A stretch of DNA of 8,724 nt, taken from NCBI GenBank assembly GCA_964546285.1, contig CAZJJK010000125.1, positions 1-8,724 on the forward strand, read 5' to 3'. This document shows, in pieces, positions 1-7,196 of the stretch. The stretch comes from CAZJJK01 sp964546285. GTDB lineage: Bacteria > Spirochaetota > Spirochaetia > Treponematales > Breznakiellaceae. The position numbers and the translations under genes are program-made. Numbering within the stretch: the stretch's first letter is position 1; every line of letters starts with the position of its first letter. Below the pieces are notes generated by a model. The model worked only from the letters and a program-made list of their open reading frames with translations. It had not been told where the DNA came from and did no database searches.

Positions 1-21
1 TACGGCACTATTCTTTAGGTG

Positions 22-54
22 AAGCGCTGATAGCTTTCTATCAGCGCTTTTTTT
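22..54 (+). terminator. Rho-independent terminator of an upstream gene
   Basis: A perfect 12-bp stem (22-33 with 38-49) closes a CTTT loop and runs into a T-tract at 48-54. The T-tract is on the plus strand only, so it ends a rightward transcript that begins outside the window. One frame reads five sense codons and then TAG at 16-18, which could be the last residues of that upstream gene, but 15 bases cannot prove it. The terminator separates the upstream unit from the valS promoter that follows. Confidence 0.92.
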
Positions 55-97
55 AGTAATGCCGCGATTAATGCGTTCAGCAGACCGATAAGCCGCA

Positions 98-126
98 TTG
101 AACAGCGTTCCCCCTTTCGATATAAT
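98..126 (+). promoter_or_regulatory. Sigma-70-type promoter for the valS operon
   Basis: A -35 hexamer TTGAAC (98-103; 4 of 6 to consensus) and a perfect -10 TATAAT (121-126) are separated by 17 bases. Transcription would begin near 133, giving a leader of about 40 bases. The leader shows no T-box, antiterminator or long hairpin, so tRNA-sensing regulation of valS is not apparent. It follows directly after the upstream terminator, as expected for the start of an independent operon. Confidence 0.65.
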
Positions 127-172
127 TATTAAACCCTTAACGTTTTGTATTCTTCGGCCTAAAGGAGATAGG

Positions 173-2833
173 ATGCGCGCCATCGAACTTGAAAAAGCCT
201 ATGATCCAAAAAAATTTGAGGATCGTGTTTATGATTTATGGAACGCGAATGGCGCGTTTTCGCCGCTTTCCCCAAATGGTAAAAACCCCTTTGTCGTTGT
301 TATTCCTCCTCCCAATGTTACCGGCGTCCTCCATATGGGTCATGGCCTTAACCATAGCTTGCAGGATATTGTCGTTCGATATCACCGGATGAAGGGCGAG
401 CCGACTTTATGGCTTCCCGGGACCGACCACGCCGGCATAGCGACTCAGAACGTTGTTGAAAGGCGTCTGAAGCAAAGAGGTATTGATAGGCATCAATTAG
501 GCCGCGAGCGTTTTATTGAGGAAACGTGGAAGGTAAAACGTGAGCATCATGAGATTATCTCTCGGCAGCTCCGTAAAATAGGCGCCTCGGTGGATTGGTC
601 GCGGGAGCGTTTTACCCTTGATGAGGGTTTGTCAGTCGCTGTCCGTCATGTTTTTGTAAGCTTATATGAACGGAAACTGCTGTATAAAGGCAATTATCTC
701 GTTAATTGGTGCCCTTCATGCGGAACGGCTTTGTCCGACGACGAGGTTGAGCATGAGGATGTAGTGGGTGCGATGTACCATATCCGTTATCCCTACGCTG
801 ACGGTTCCGGTTTTGTGGAGATCGCTACCACTCGTCCAGAAACCCTGCTTGGCGATACGGCCGTGGCGGTGCATCCGGAGGATACGCGGTACGAGCTGAA
901 TGTCGGGCGTACCTTAGCTTTACCATTAACTGAACGAGAGATACCGCTTATCGCTGATGAGTATGTTGACAGGGATTTTGGAACGGGCGCCGTTAAAATT
1001 ACTCCAGCGCATGATCCCAATGACTGGGAGGTCGCTCAGCGGCATAAGCTTCCGCTTATCAATATCCTACGACCGGATGGTCTTTTGAATGACGCTGTGC
1101 CGGAAAAATATCGAGGCATGACGGTAAAAGCCGCCCGGCAAGCTGTGGTGGAGGACTTAAAGGCGGAGGGCTTGTTCGTTGGCGAAGAAGCGATAAGCCA
1201 TGCTGTTGGACACTGTTATCGCTGTCATAACGTTATTGAACCCTACCTATCGGAGCAGTGGTTCGTTCGTATGCGCCCCTTAGCCGATAAAGCGCTTAAA
1301 GCTTGGCGTGACGGCGAAATAGTTTTTTATCCCAAAAAATGGGAGAATACCTACGTACACTGGTTGTCCGGTATTCGAGACTGGTGCGTCAGCCGACAGT
1401 TGTGGTGGGGGCACCGAATCCCAGCCTGGTATTGCCAAGACTGTGGTGAGACTATTGTTTCAAGAGAAGATCCCACCGTCTGTCCGCGTTGCGGCGCGAA
1501 AACATTGGTTCAGGACACGGATGTTTTGGATACCTGGTTTTCAAGTTGGCTCTGGCCCTTTAGTACGCTTGGCTGGCCGGAGGATACGGTTGATTTTAAG
1601 GCCTTTTATCCAACCTCAGCCTTGGTTACCGCCTATGATATTATCTTTTTTTGGGTAGCGCGAATGATTATGGCTGGTTTGGAATTCACCGGCCAAGCGC
1701 CCTTCCGCGATATCTATATACATGGCTTAGTGCGTGATAAACACGGCCGAAAAATGTCAAAAAGCCTTGGGAACGGGCTTGATCCTCTGGAGCTGGTGGA
1801 TGAATATGGCGCTGACGCTCTTAAGTTCACCCTTGCTTTTATGTGCGCCCAAGGGCAGGATATTCTTATTGATAAGGAATCATTCAAACTCGGTTCAAAA
1901 TTCGCCAATAAGGTTTGGAACGCCAGCCGCTATATTTTAATGAACCTGGAAGGGCGGGATCTAGTCGGCCAGCCATCCCTAACGGATAGTGACCGCTGGA
2001 TTTACGGCCGTTTGGACGCCGCGGTACGGCTTATTGACGAGGCTCTGTCAAATTACCGTTTTAATGACGCCGCCCAAGCCGGGTATGAGTTCTTTTGGAA
2101 CGATTTTTGCGATTGGTATGTCGAATCAACCAAGGCTTCGTTGCGTCTTGGTGATGATGAAGAGGCGAAGAGGGAAAAAGATAGGGCTGTTACCGTGCTT
2201 TTGGCGGTTTTGGAAGAAGCGCTGCGTCTGCTTCATCCGCTGATTCCCTTTGTAACGGAAGAAATATACGCCAAACTGCCCAATGTGGAAGGCTTGCTTA
2301 CAAGCGCCCCATATCCTTTGCCCAATGACTCTCGTCAAGACTCTGATTTAGAGGCGGGATTCAACCTGGTACGTGAGGCGGTACGGCTGATACGCACCCT
2401 GCGTAGTGAAAGCGGCATTACTCCGGATAAACGCTTGCGCGCTATTCTACACTTGGAAAACGAGACGTATGAGCGGCTGATACGGCGCAATATCGGCTTA
2501 ATTATCGATTTGGCTGGCTTATCGGACTTTGAACTGCTTAGGGGCGATAGCGCTTCTAGTCGTAAACCGCAAGCGGCTATAGCCCTGGTTGGCAAGGGCT
2601 TTGAGCTTTTCGTCTATATTCGTGAAGCGTTGGATGTTGAGCAGTTAAAGGCGAAATTCCAGAAGGAATTGACCAAGGATGAGCGTTACCGTGATTCTTT
2701 GCGCTCCAAACTGGCTAATCAAGCTTTCTTGAAAAACGCGCCGGATAACTTAGTAGCGGCTGAAGCGGAAAAACTGGAGGAGACTGATAGGCGTATCTCT
2801 AAGTTGACCTCTTATTTGCGCGATCTAGCATAG
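173..2833 (+). CDS. valS: Valyl-tRNA synthetase
   Basis: Class I aminoacyl-tRNA synthetase (886 residues) that charges tRNA-Val with valine in the cytoplasm using ATP and edits mischarged threonine. Visible landmarks are the HIGH motif as HMGH (residues 54-57, after PPPNVTG), the WCPSCGTALSDDEVE connective segment, the CP1 editing domain with ATTRPETLLGDTAVAVHP, the KMSKS motif at 527-531, a helical anticodon-binding domain (roughly 600-770), and a C-terminal charged coiled-coil arm typical of ValRS. Length matches bacterial ValRS (about 880-950). The ATG at 173 is chosen because AAAGGAG (161-167) lies 5 bases upstream. The in-frame TTG at 98 falls inside the -35 element and adds 25 non-conserved residues, so it is rejected. 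It is the first gene of a probable operon with the HD and PHP genes. I see no frameshift or missing motif. Confidence 0.97.
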   Translation: MRAIELEKAYDPKKFEDRVYDLWNANGAFSPLSPNGKNPFVVVIPPPNVTGVLHMGHGLNHSLQDIVVRYHRMKGEPTLWLPGTDHAGIATQNVVERRLKQRGIDRHQLGRERFIEETWKVKREHHEIISRQLRKIGASVDWSRERFTLDEGLSVAVRHVFVSLYERKLLYKGNYLVNWCPSCGTALSDDEVEHEDVVGAMYHIRYPYADGSGFVEIATTRPETLLGDTAVAVHPEDTRYELNVGRTLALPLTEREIPLIADEYVDRDFGTGAVKITPAHDPNDWEVAQRHKLPLINILRPDGLLNDAVPEKYRGMTVKAARQAVVEDLKAEGLFVGEEAISHAVGHCYRCHNVIEPYLSEQWFVRMRPLADKALKAWRDGEIVFYPKKWENTYVHWLSGIRDWCVSRQLWWGHRIPAWYCQDCGETIVSREDPTVCPRCGAKTLVQDTDVLDTWFSSWLWPFSTLGWPEDTVDFKAFYPTSALVTAYDIIFFWVARMIMAGLEFTGQAPFRDIYIHGLVRDKHGRKMSKSLGNGLDPLELVDEYGADALKFTLAFMCAQGQDILIDKESFKLGSKFANKVWNASRYILMNLEGRDLVGQPSLTDSDRWIYGRLDAAVRLIDEALSNYRFNDAAQAGYEFFWNDFCDWYVESTKASLRLGDDEEAKREKDRAVTVLLAVLEEALRLLHPLIPFVTEEIYAKLPNVEGLLTSAPYPLPNDSRQDSDLEAGFNLVREAVRLIRTLRSESGITPDKRLRAILHLENETYERLIRRNIGLIIDLAGLSDFELLRGDSASSRKPQAAIALVGKGFELFVYIREALDVEQLKAKFQKELTKDERYRDSLRSKLANQAFLKNAPDNLVAAEAEKLEETDRRISKLTSYLRDLA

Positions 2834-2842
2834 GTGGCCGCT

Positions 2843-3394
2843 ATGAATACCGATGAGATGCTCCGTTTAAAGGGTATGCATTTAGCCCCCTATATGCAGT
2901 TGGCTACCGCCCTCATCGGCAAAACCCGTGAAGGCGGCGGCAATATGTTCCGGCATCAGATAGACACCATGGGGATTTTGATCGATTATGGCTATATCGA
3001 TTCCATTCTGCTTAAAGCCGCCGTTGTTCATGACCTAATTGAGGATGTACCGGATTTTAATCATAATTCTCTATTGACTATAGATTTTGAGAGTCCTCAA
3101 GTTTACGAATTGGTGCTGGAGGTTTCGCGGCGCGATGAGGAAAGTAAACCTGATTTTCTTAGCCGCGTTAGGGAAAAGGGCTCACACAACGCAAAACTGC
3201 TTAAAGCCGCCGATCGTATTTCAAATATGATATCATTAGGTTTTGTTACCAACGCTCAATTCATAGCCCGCTATACCGATGAAACCGAACGCTATGTTTT
3301 CCCTATCGCCGCGGCTGTTGATCAAGCAATGCTCCGTGAGCTAGAATCCTTAGTGTCGTCCCGACGGTATTACCTTAATAATTGTTCATTCTAA
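2843..3394 (+). CDS. Stand-alone HD-domain protein, probable (p)ppGpp hydrolase (MESH1/SpoT-like)
   Basis: Small 183-residue HD-superfamily protein. In order it carries RHQIDTMGIL (R37, H38), VVHDLIEDVP (H63, D64, E67, D68), KAADRISNM (D124, N128) and DETERYVFPIA (147-156). These correspond to the RxxxH / HDxxED / ADRxxN / ETxxxYxPIA series that binds Mn(II) and removes the 3'-pyrophosphate of (p)ppGpp in RelA/SpoT enzymes and in short MESH1-type alarmone hydrolases. The length fits a single hydrolase domain. No synthetase, TGS or ACT domain is present. The ATG at 2843 is preferred, with AGGTGG (2832-2837) as SD 5 bases upstream, overlapping the valS stop. A GTG at 2834 directly abutting that stop is an alternative. 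It lies 9 bases after valS and 7 bases before the PHP gene, so it is probably co-transcribed. The fold is clear. The substrate is inferred, since other HD proteins act on other nucleotides. Confidence 0.85.
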   Translation: MNTDEMLRLKGMHLAPYMQLATALIGKTREGGGNMFRHQIDTMGILIDYGYIDSILLKAAVVHDLIEDVPDFNHNSLLTIDFESPQVYELVLEVSRRDEESKPDFLSRVREKGSHNAKLLKAADRISNMISLGFVTNAQFIARYTDETERYVFPIAAAVDQAMLRELESLVSSRRYYLNNCSF

Positions 3395-3401
3395 AGGACA
3401 C

Positions 3402-4142
3402 ATGCGCTTACTTATAGATTCTCACACACATTCCATCGCCTCGGGCCATGCTTATTCAACGGTTGACGAAATAGCTAAGGGCGCTCGCCGACGAGCTTTG
3501 GCGGCTTTCGTTCTGACGGATCATGGTCCAGCGCTTCCCGGGGGGCCTCACCTCTATCATTTCGGCAACCTTCGCGTTTTACCGGAACGTATAGCCGGGG
3601 TACGCTGTCTCCGCGGTATTGAGGCGAACATATTAGGTCGTGATGGTCATATCGATATCAAAGCCGCTTTGGCGGCTAGATTAGATTTTGTGATGGCCGG
3701 TTTTCATGAAATATGTTACTCCTCACAAACGCTTGTGGAAAACACTGAAGCTCTCATTTCGGCTCTGGCCAATCCTCTTGTGGACGCGATCTCACATCCT
3801 GGTAATCCCGCCTTTCCGGTGGATATAGAGGCTGTAGTCAGCGCCGCTGTCTCATTTGGAAAGGCCTTAGAGTTGAATAACAGCTCGTTTAAGATACGTG
3901 TTGGAAGCGATCCAAACTGTCGTCGATTCGCCGAGCTTTGCGCGGATAGGGGGGCTCTGATAGTCTGCGGCAGCGACGCGCATTATTGGCGAGATGTCGG
4001 TAATTTTTCTTTTGTGGCGCCCTTGCTCCGTGAACTGGGCGTTCCGAAAAGCCTTGTTCTTAACGCCGTTCCAAAAGCGTTTTACTCATTCATAAAACGC
4101 CGCCAGGCTGATCGTATAGAGGCGGCTAAAAGCAAGGCGTAA
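3402..4142 (+). CDS. PHP-domain metal-dependent phosphatase, YcdX type
   Basis: 246-residue polymerase-and-histidinol-phosphatase (PHP) domain protein, almost the same length as E. coli YcdX (about 245). All nine residues expected for the trinuclear zinc site are present at near-identical spacing: H8 and H10 (SHTHS), H16, H41 (TDHGP), E74 (GIEAN), H102 (GFHE), H132 (SHPGNP), D192 and H194 (GSDAHY). The family hydrolyses phosphomonoesters. The physiological substrate is not known from sequence. Start ATG at 3402 follows AAAGGA (3393-3398) by 3 bases, and this SD overlaps the upstream TAA. It is the third gene of the valS operon. It is unlikely to be histidinol phosphatase (HisK), because no his genes are nearby and the motifs follow YcdX. 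The stop codon overlaps the terminator of the convergent rlpA gene. Confidence 0.9.
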   Translation: MRLLIDSHTHSIASGHAYSTVDEIAKGARRRALAAFVLTDHGPALPGGPHLYHFGNLRVLPERIAGVRCLRGIEANILGRDGHIDIKAALAARLDFVMAGFHEICYSSQTLVENTEALISALANPLVDAISHPGNPAFPVDIEAVVSAAVSFGKALELNNSSFKIRVGSDPNCRRFAELCADRGALIVCGSDAHYWRDVGNFSFVAPLLRELGVPKSLVLNAVPKAFYSFIKRRQADRIEAAKSKA

Positions 4143-4167
4143 AAAAAGGACGGGTTTTTACCCGTCC
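4141..4167 (-). terminator. Intrinsic terminator of rlpA, overlapping the stop of the PHP gene
   Basis: An 8-bp perfect stem (4148-4155 with 4160-4167) has a 4-base loop. Read on the minus strand it is followed by seven T residues (A-run 4141-4147 on the plus strand), so it terminates rlpA 21 bases past its stop. On the plus strand it lacks a U-tract after the stem, so it may only weakly terminate the valS operon. The A-run includes the last two bases of the TAA stop of the PHP gene (4140-4142). Confidence 0.82.
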
Positions 4168-4188
4168 AGAAGAGTTAACCGGGGAAAT

Positions 4189-5151
4189 TCAGCGTTCTTC
4201 GCGGATAAGCACCTCTTTATATCCTAAGGCGCCCAGTATATCAGCCATAGTGTCAAGTTCGTTCCCTGAAACAAAGGGGATAACCACACGGTAGTATTCC
4301 TCATAGCGTTCGTAGGCCGCGTTAAGGCCGACTTTTTTTAGGCGTTCAAAACTTTCAGCCGCGTAACGAACCACTTTATAAGAACCAACCTGGAGCCGGA
4401 ATCGTTTTCCCTCTGTTTGTTCCGGTCGCTGAGGTATATAAACAGCCGGCGGCCTCGGCGCGCTCTGGAGGGTCACGTTGGCCAGTTCCATATTCGTTTG
4501 ATCAGGCGCTTGAGTCGCGGCGGCGGGGACGGCTTGCGCGGTAATAAGCATAGCGCCGCTTTCCTCTGCTTCGTCCGTATTGGCGGGGAGTTCCGGTTCA
4601 AGGTCGCCGGCGATGGCCCCCTCATTGGGGCTTGGCGTTTCTGTTTGATTAAGCGCTTCCGGTATAGCCTCGGTGGAGAGTCTGTCCAGGGGGGTGGGCG
4701 CGCTTGGCCTTAGCCCGGCGTCAACGGAAGCATCCGCCTTTTCCGCATCCCGCTCACTTATAGGCTGAGTAGCGTCGGCGCTGACTGTTTCTATCACGAC
4801 TGGCGCCGTCCCTGTGAGTATCATATCCAATTTTTCGGCGGCGGCTCGCGATACATCGATAATCCGAGCTACCGTGAAGGGGCCGCGGTCGTTAACTCTG
4901 ACAACGACAGTTTTGTCGTTCTGCGTATTGGTGACCTTTAGGACAGTACCAAAGGGTAGCGAAATATGAGCCGCGGTCAATAGGCTTGAGTCAAAGATTT
5001 CTCCTGACGCCGTGTTCTTGCCATCGTATTCCTGACCGTACCAGGACGCTATTCCTTCCTGCTTGAAGGCTGGTGCTTCGTCTTGAGCAAAGCCAAGGGC
5101 GGTAAAGGCCGCCGCCAAGACGCTTAACGCGATAAATTTCTTAAGTTTCAT
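4189..5151 (-). CDS. rlpA: RlpA-family septal lytic transglycosylase with SPOR domain
   Basis: Exported 320-residue cell-wall protein. Residues 1-22 form a signal peptide (MKLKK basic start, hydrophobic core, likely cut after GFA). Residues about 31-122 are the double-psi beta-barrel, with GIASWYG, NTASGEIFD, LTAAHISLPFGT, VNDRGPF and RIIDVS. E51, H62 and D88 align, from memory, with the catalytic Glu/His/Asp of Pseudomonas RlpA, which cleaves glycans lacking stem peptides. Residues about 123-247 are a Pro/Ala/Glu-rich, probably disordered linker. Residues about 249-320 form a SPOR domain (RFRLQVGSY through YYRVVIPF), which binds denuded septal glycan. Unlike E. coli RlpA it has no lipobox cysteine, so it is probably soluble in the periplasm. 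SD is weak (AAGG one base from the ATG), but the signal peptide fixes the start. It is convergent with the PHP gene and divergent from the malic enzyme. Confidence 0.93.
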   Translation of the reverse strand: MKLKKFIALSVLAAAFTALGFAQDEAPAFKQEGIASWYGQEYDGKNTASGEIFDSSLLTAAHISLPFGTVLKVTNTQNDKTVVVRVNDRGPFTVARIIDVSRAAAEKLDMILTGTAPVVIETVSADATQPISERDAEKADASVDAGLRPSAPTPLDRLSTEAIPEALNQTETPSPNEGAIAGDLEPELPANTDEAEESGAMLITAQAVPAAATQAPDQTNMELANVTLQSAPRPPAVYIPQRPEQTEGKRFRLQVGSYKVVRYAAESFERLKKVGLNAAYERYEEYYRVVIPFVSGNELDTMADILGALGYKEVLIREER

Positions 5152-5207
5152 ACCTTGGATATCGGCGGAAGGGCGCTTCCGGTTTAGTATCCGCTATCAC
5201 GGTTTTA

Positions 5208-5242
5208 CGCTGTTGCTTTGACAGCGTTCCTCATGCTATGGT
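5208..5242 (+). promoter_or_regulatory. Candidate promoter and operator region upstream of the malic enzyme gene
   Basis: The 121-bp divergent gap between rlpA and the malic enzyme contains a perfect TTGACA at 5218-5223, but no -10 lies at normal distance. The nearest, TATGGT (5237-5242), is only 13 bases away. TTGCTT (5213-5218) lies 18 bases from the same -10 and may be the real -35. An inverted repeat CGCTGT-N7-ACAGCG (5208-5226) straddles both -35 candidates and could bind a regulator. No clear rlpA promoter was found on the minus strand; GATACT near 5185-5190 is only a weak -10 candidate. Confidence 0.35.
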
Positions 5243-5272
5243 CGCGGCCGACACCTTATTTTGGAGCTAAAT

Positions 5273-6742
5273 ATGAACGCAAATATGGATTTATCTAAGC
5301 TGGACGAGGTTTTTCCATCGGATTTTGATGAAGAACGCCGCTCAAAAGCGAAAACTGTTTTTTTAAAGAAGCTTTCATTAGTGGCGCATAAATTTTATGG
5401 CGGGAAAATGCAGACGGTTCCAAAATGCGGGCTTTACGGAATTAACTGGTTCAATGTCTGGTATACGCCTGGCGTTTCCAAGGTTTCCACCTCAATCCGG
5501 GATAATAGCGAAGAAGCTTTCTCGTTGTCTAATCGCGGTAATTTGGTAGCCATCGTGTCCGATTCCACCCGTGTGCTTGGAGACGGTGATTGTACCCCAA
5601 GCGGTGGACTAGGGGTGATGGAAGGAAAGGCAATGTTGATGAAATATCTTGGCGGCGTTGACGCTGTTGCCCTCTGCGTTGACTCAAGAGGAGCGGATGG
5701 CAAAAACGATCCCGCTAAAATTATCGATTTTGTCAAAATGGCCCAAGCTTCCTTTGGCGCCATTAACCTTGAGGATATTAGCCAGCCTAATTGTTTCCGT
5801 GTTTTAGATGAATTGCGTGATAGTTGCGATATCCCGGTTTGGCACGATGATGCCCAGGGCACAGCTTGCGTTACCTTAGCCGCGCTTATCAACGCGCTTA
5901 AATTAGCTGGCAAAAAGCTGTCAGAGGCTAAGATTGTTCTACTGGGCGCTGGCGCGTCCAATACGACTATTGCTCGTCTGATTCTCGCCGATGGCGGCGA
6001 TCCTGATCGTATGGTTATCTTCGATTCACGAGGGGGGCTGCATAGCGGGCGGAGCGATATCCAGGCTGACCCAAGGTATTATAGAAAATATGAGTTGTGT
6101 CAGCGGACCAATCCAAAAAGGTATAATTCTATCGCTGAAGCCGTCAAAGACGCGGATGTGCTGATAGCCCTGTCCACGCCGGGGCCTGACACGCTTAAAC
6201 GCGAATGGATAGCCTCCATGGCCAAAAGGGCCATCGTTTTTGCCTGCGCTAATCCCGTTCCGGAAATTTGGCCATACGCGGCAAAAGAAGCTGGCGCGTA
6301 TATCGTGGCGACCGGCCGCGGCGATTTCCCAAATCAAGTCAATAATTCCGTCTGTTTCCCCGGGATATTAAAGGGTTCTCTGTTGGTTCGCGCCCGGAGT
6401 ATTACCGACGGAATGGCTATACGTTCCGCTCATTCCATCGCCGACTTCACTGAGAAGCGGGGAATTTCCCCTGATAATATTATAGCCTCAATGGATGAAA
6501 CCGAGGTTTTCGCCGTGCAAGCCGCTGATGTCGCCCGTCAGGCTGTGGCTGAGGGGGTGGCGAGGCTTGATCTTGATTGGCAAAGTGTCCATGACTTAGC
6601 CGCCGCCGATATCGCCTCAGCTCGATCCCTTTGTCAAATGATGATGGATAAAGGATTTATCGCGCAGCTACCGCGCGAGCTCATTGATCGGGCTTTATCT
6701 GAAGCGATCGCCGCCGTAAACGAGGAAGGCGCCAGAGCGTAA
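5273..6742 (+). CDS. Malic enzyme (malate oxidoreductase, decarboxylating), short form
   Basis: Cytoplasmic enzyme converting malate and NAD(P)+ to pyruvate, CO2 and NAD(P)H. The N-terminal malic domain (about 55-190) shows WYTPGV with the catalytic tyrosine Y64, SDSTRVLGDGD, MEGKA with K119, LEDIS (E167, D168) and HDDAQGTA (D192, D193). The NAD-binding domain follows (about 200-440), with LLGAGASN at 223-230, IFDSRG with D251, CANPVPEIWP, and TGRGDFPNQVNNSVCFPG near 347-364. Length is 489, longer than classic short bacterial forms (about 380-410) and shorter than MaeA-like forms (about 565); the extra residues lie at both ends. There is no ACT or phosphotransacetylase domain. D251 at the end of the second strand suggests NAD over NADP preference, but this is not decisive. 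Start ATG 5273 follows GGAG (5263-5266) by 6 bases; an in-frame TTG at 5261 precedes the SD and is rejected. The gene is monocistronic and ends 4 bases from the convergent gene. Confidence 0.93.
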   Translation: MNANMDLSKLDEVFPSDFDEERRSKAKTVFLKKLSLVAHKFYGGKMQTVPKCGLYGINWFNVWYTPGVSKVSTSIRDNSEEAFSLSNRGNLVAIVSDSTRVLGDGDCTPSGGLGVMEGKAMLMKYLGGVDAVALCVDSRGADGKNDPAKIIDFVKMAQASFGAINLEDISQPNCFRVLDELRDSCDIPVWHDDAQGTACVTLAALINALKLAGKKLSEAKIVLLGAGASNTTIARLILADGGDPDRMVIFDSRGGLHSGRSDIQADPRYYRKYELCQRTNPKRYNSIAEAVKDADVLIALSTPGPDTLKREWIASMAKRAIVFACANPVPEIWPYAAKEAGAYIVATGRGDFPNQVNNSVCFPGILKGSLLVRARSITDGMAIRSAHSIADFTEKRGISPDNIIASMDETEVFAVQAADVARQAVAEGVARLDLDWQSVHDLAAADIASARSLCQMMMDKGFIAQLPRELIDRALSEAIAAVNEEGARA

Positions 6743-6746
6743 GGTA

Positions 6747-7190
6747 CTAATTGATCCAGCGTAAAGCATCTGGGGAGTTTTCCGTAAGCGCGATAGCCGC
6801 GTATCGCCCTGAATGGCTTAGCCCTGAACCGCCGGGAATTAGGTTTTCCGTCAGAAACCAGACAACATCCGCCATTTCAGCCGCCGAGTTAGTGCAAGCG
6901 TAACGGTACCAGATGTCCTTTTCCGCTACCAAAGCGGCTTCCTTGGCGTTTACGATCAACTCTGAGTCGGTTAAGCGGCGTAGCTCGGAGCGCAAGCCGC
7001 CGTATCTAGCGCTGCCTATTCTATGGAGCCGAAGCGCTCGCCGCTCATCCATCCAATATAGCTCATACACGCCGCCCACAGCCGGAACACATTTCGCGAT
7101 GGACCAGCGATCGGCCTTACAAAGAGCGGACCAATTCACGGTATAGTGTATTTCTTTTCCCCTTTGGCGAGCGAAAATATCGCATTCCAT
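6747..7190 (-). CDS. Hypothetical protein, faint GIY-YIG-like pattern
   Basis: 147 residues; I do not recognise a named family with certainty. The core PAVGGVYELYW (36-46), then LHRIGSARYGGLRSELRRL (55-73) and WYRYACTNSAAEMADVVWFL (94-113), resembles the GIY...YIG...R arrangement of the GIY-YIG fold: GVY at 40-42, RIG at 57-59, and a possible arginine at 67. The motif is degenerate, so nuclease activity cannot be claimed. There is no signal peptide or membrane segment. The ATG at 7190 has no SD, but an extended -10 lies exactly 6 bases upstream, consistent with a leaderless message. A GTG at 7139 just before the NWS segment is an alternative start, with a GGGG-type SD too far away (about 19 bases). 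It is convergent with the malic enzyme (4-base gap, no visible terminator) and divergent from the sigma factor. Confidence 0.7.
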   Translation of the reverse strand: MECDIFARQRGKEIHYTVNWSALCKADRWSIAKCVPAVGGVYELYWMDERRALRLHRIGSARYGGLRSELRRLTDSELIVNAKEAALVAEKDIWYRYACTNSAAEMADVVWFLTENLIPGGSGLSHSGRYAAIALTENSPDALRWIN

Positions 7191-7196
7191 AAACGG

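Noticed and set aside
98..172. In-frame TTG extension of valS by 25 residues
   Set aside because: The TTG lies inside the -35 hexamer, has no SD, and the extra residues are unlike ValRS N-termini. The ATG at 173 has a strong SD.
133..172. T-box or other riboswitch in the valS leader
   Set aside because: The leader is only about 40 bases, without a specifier stem, T-box sequence or antiterminator, so none can fit.
4417..4713. 98-codon plus-strand open frame inside rlpA
   Set aside because: It is antisense to the low-complexity linker of rlpA, with no SD and Arg/Gly-rich junk composition. The sense frame is clearly real.
5434..5961. 175-codon minus-strand open frame inside the malic enzyme gene
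   Set aside because: It lies fully antisense to conserved malic enzyme motifs. Its length follows from the codon bias of the sense gene, and no protein family is recognisable.
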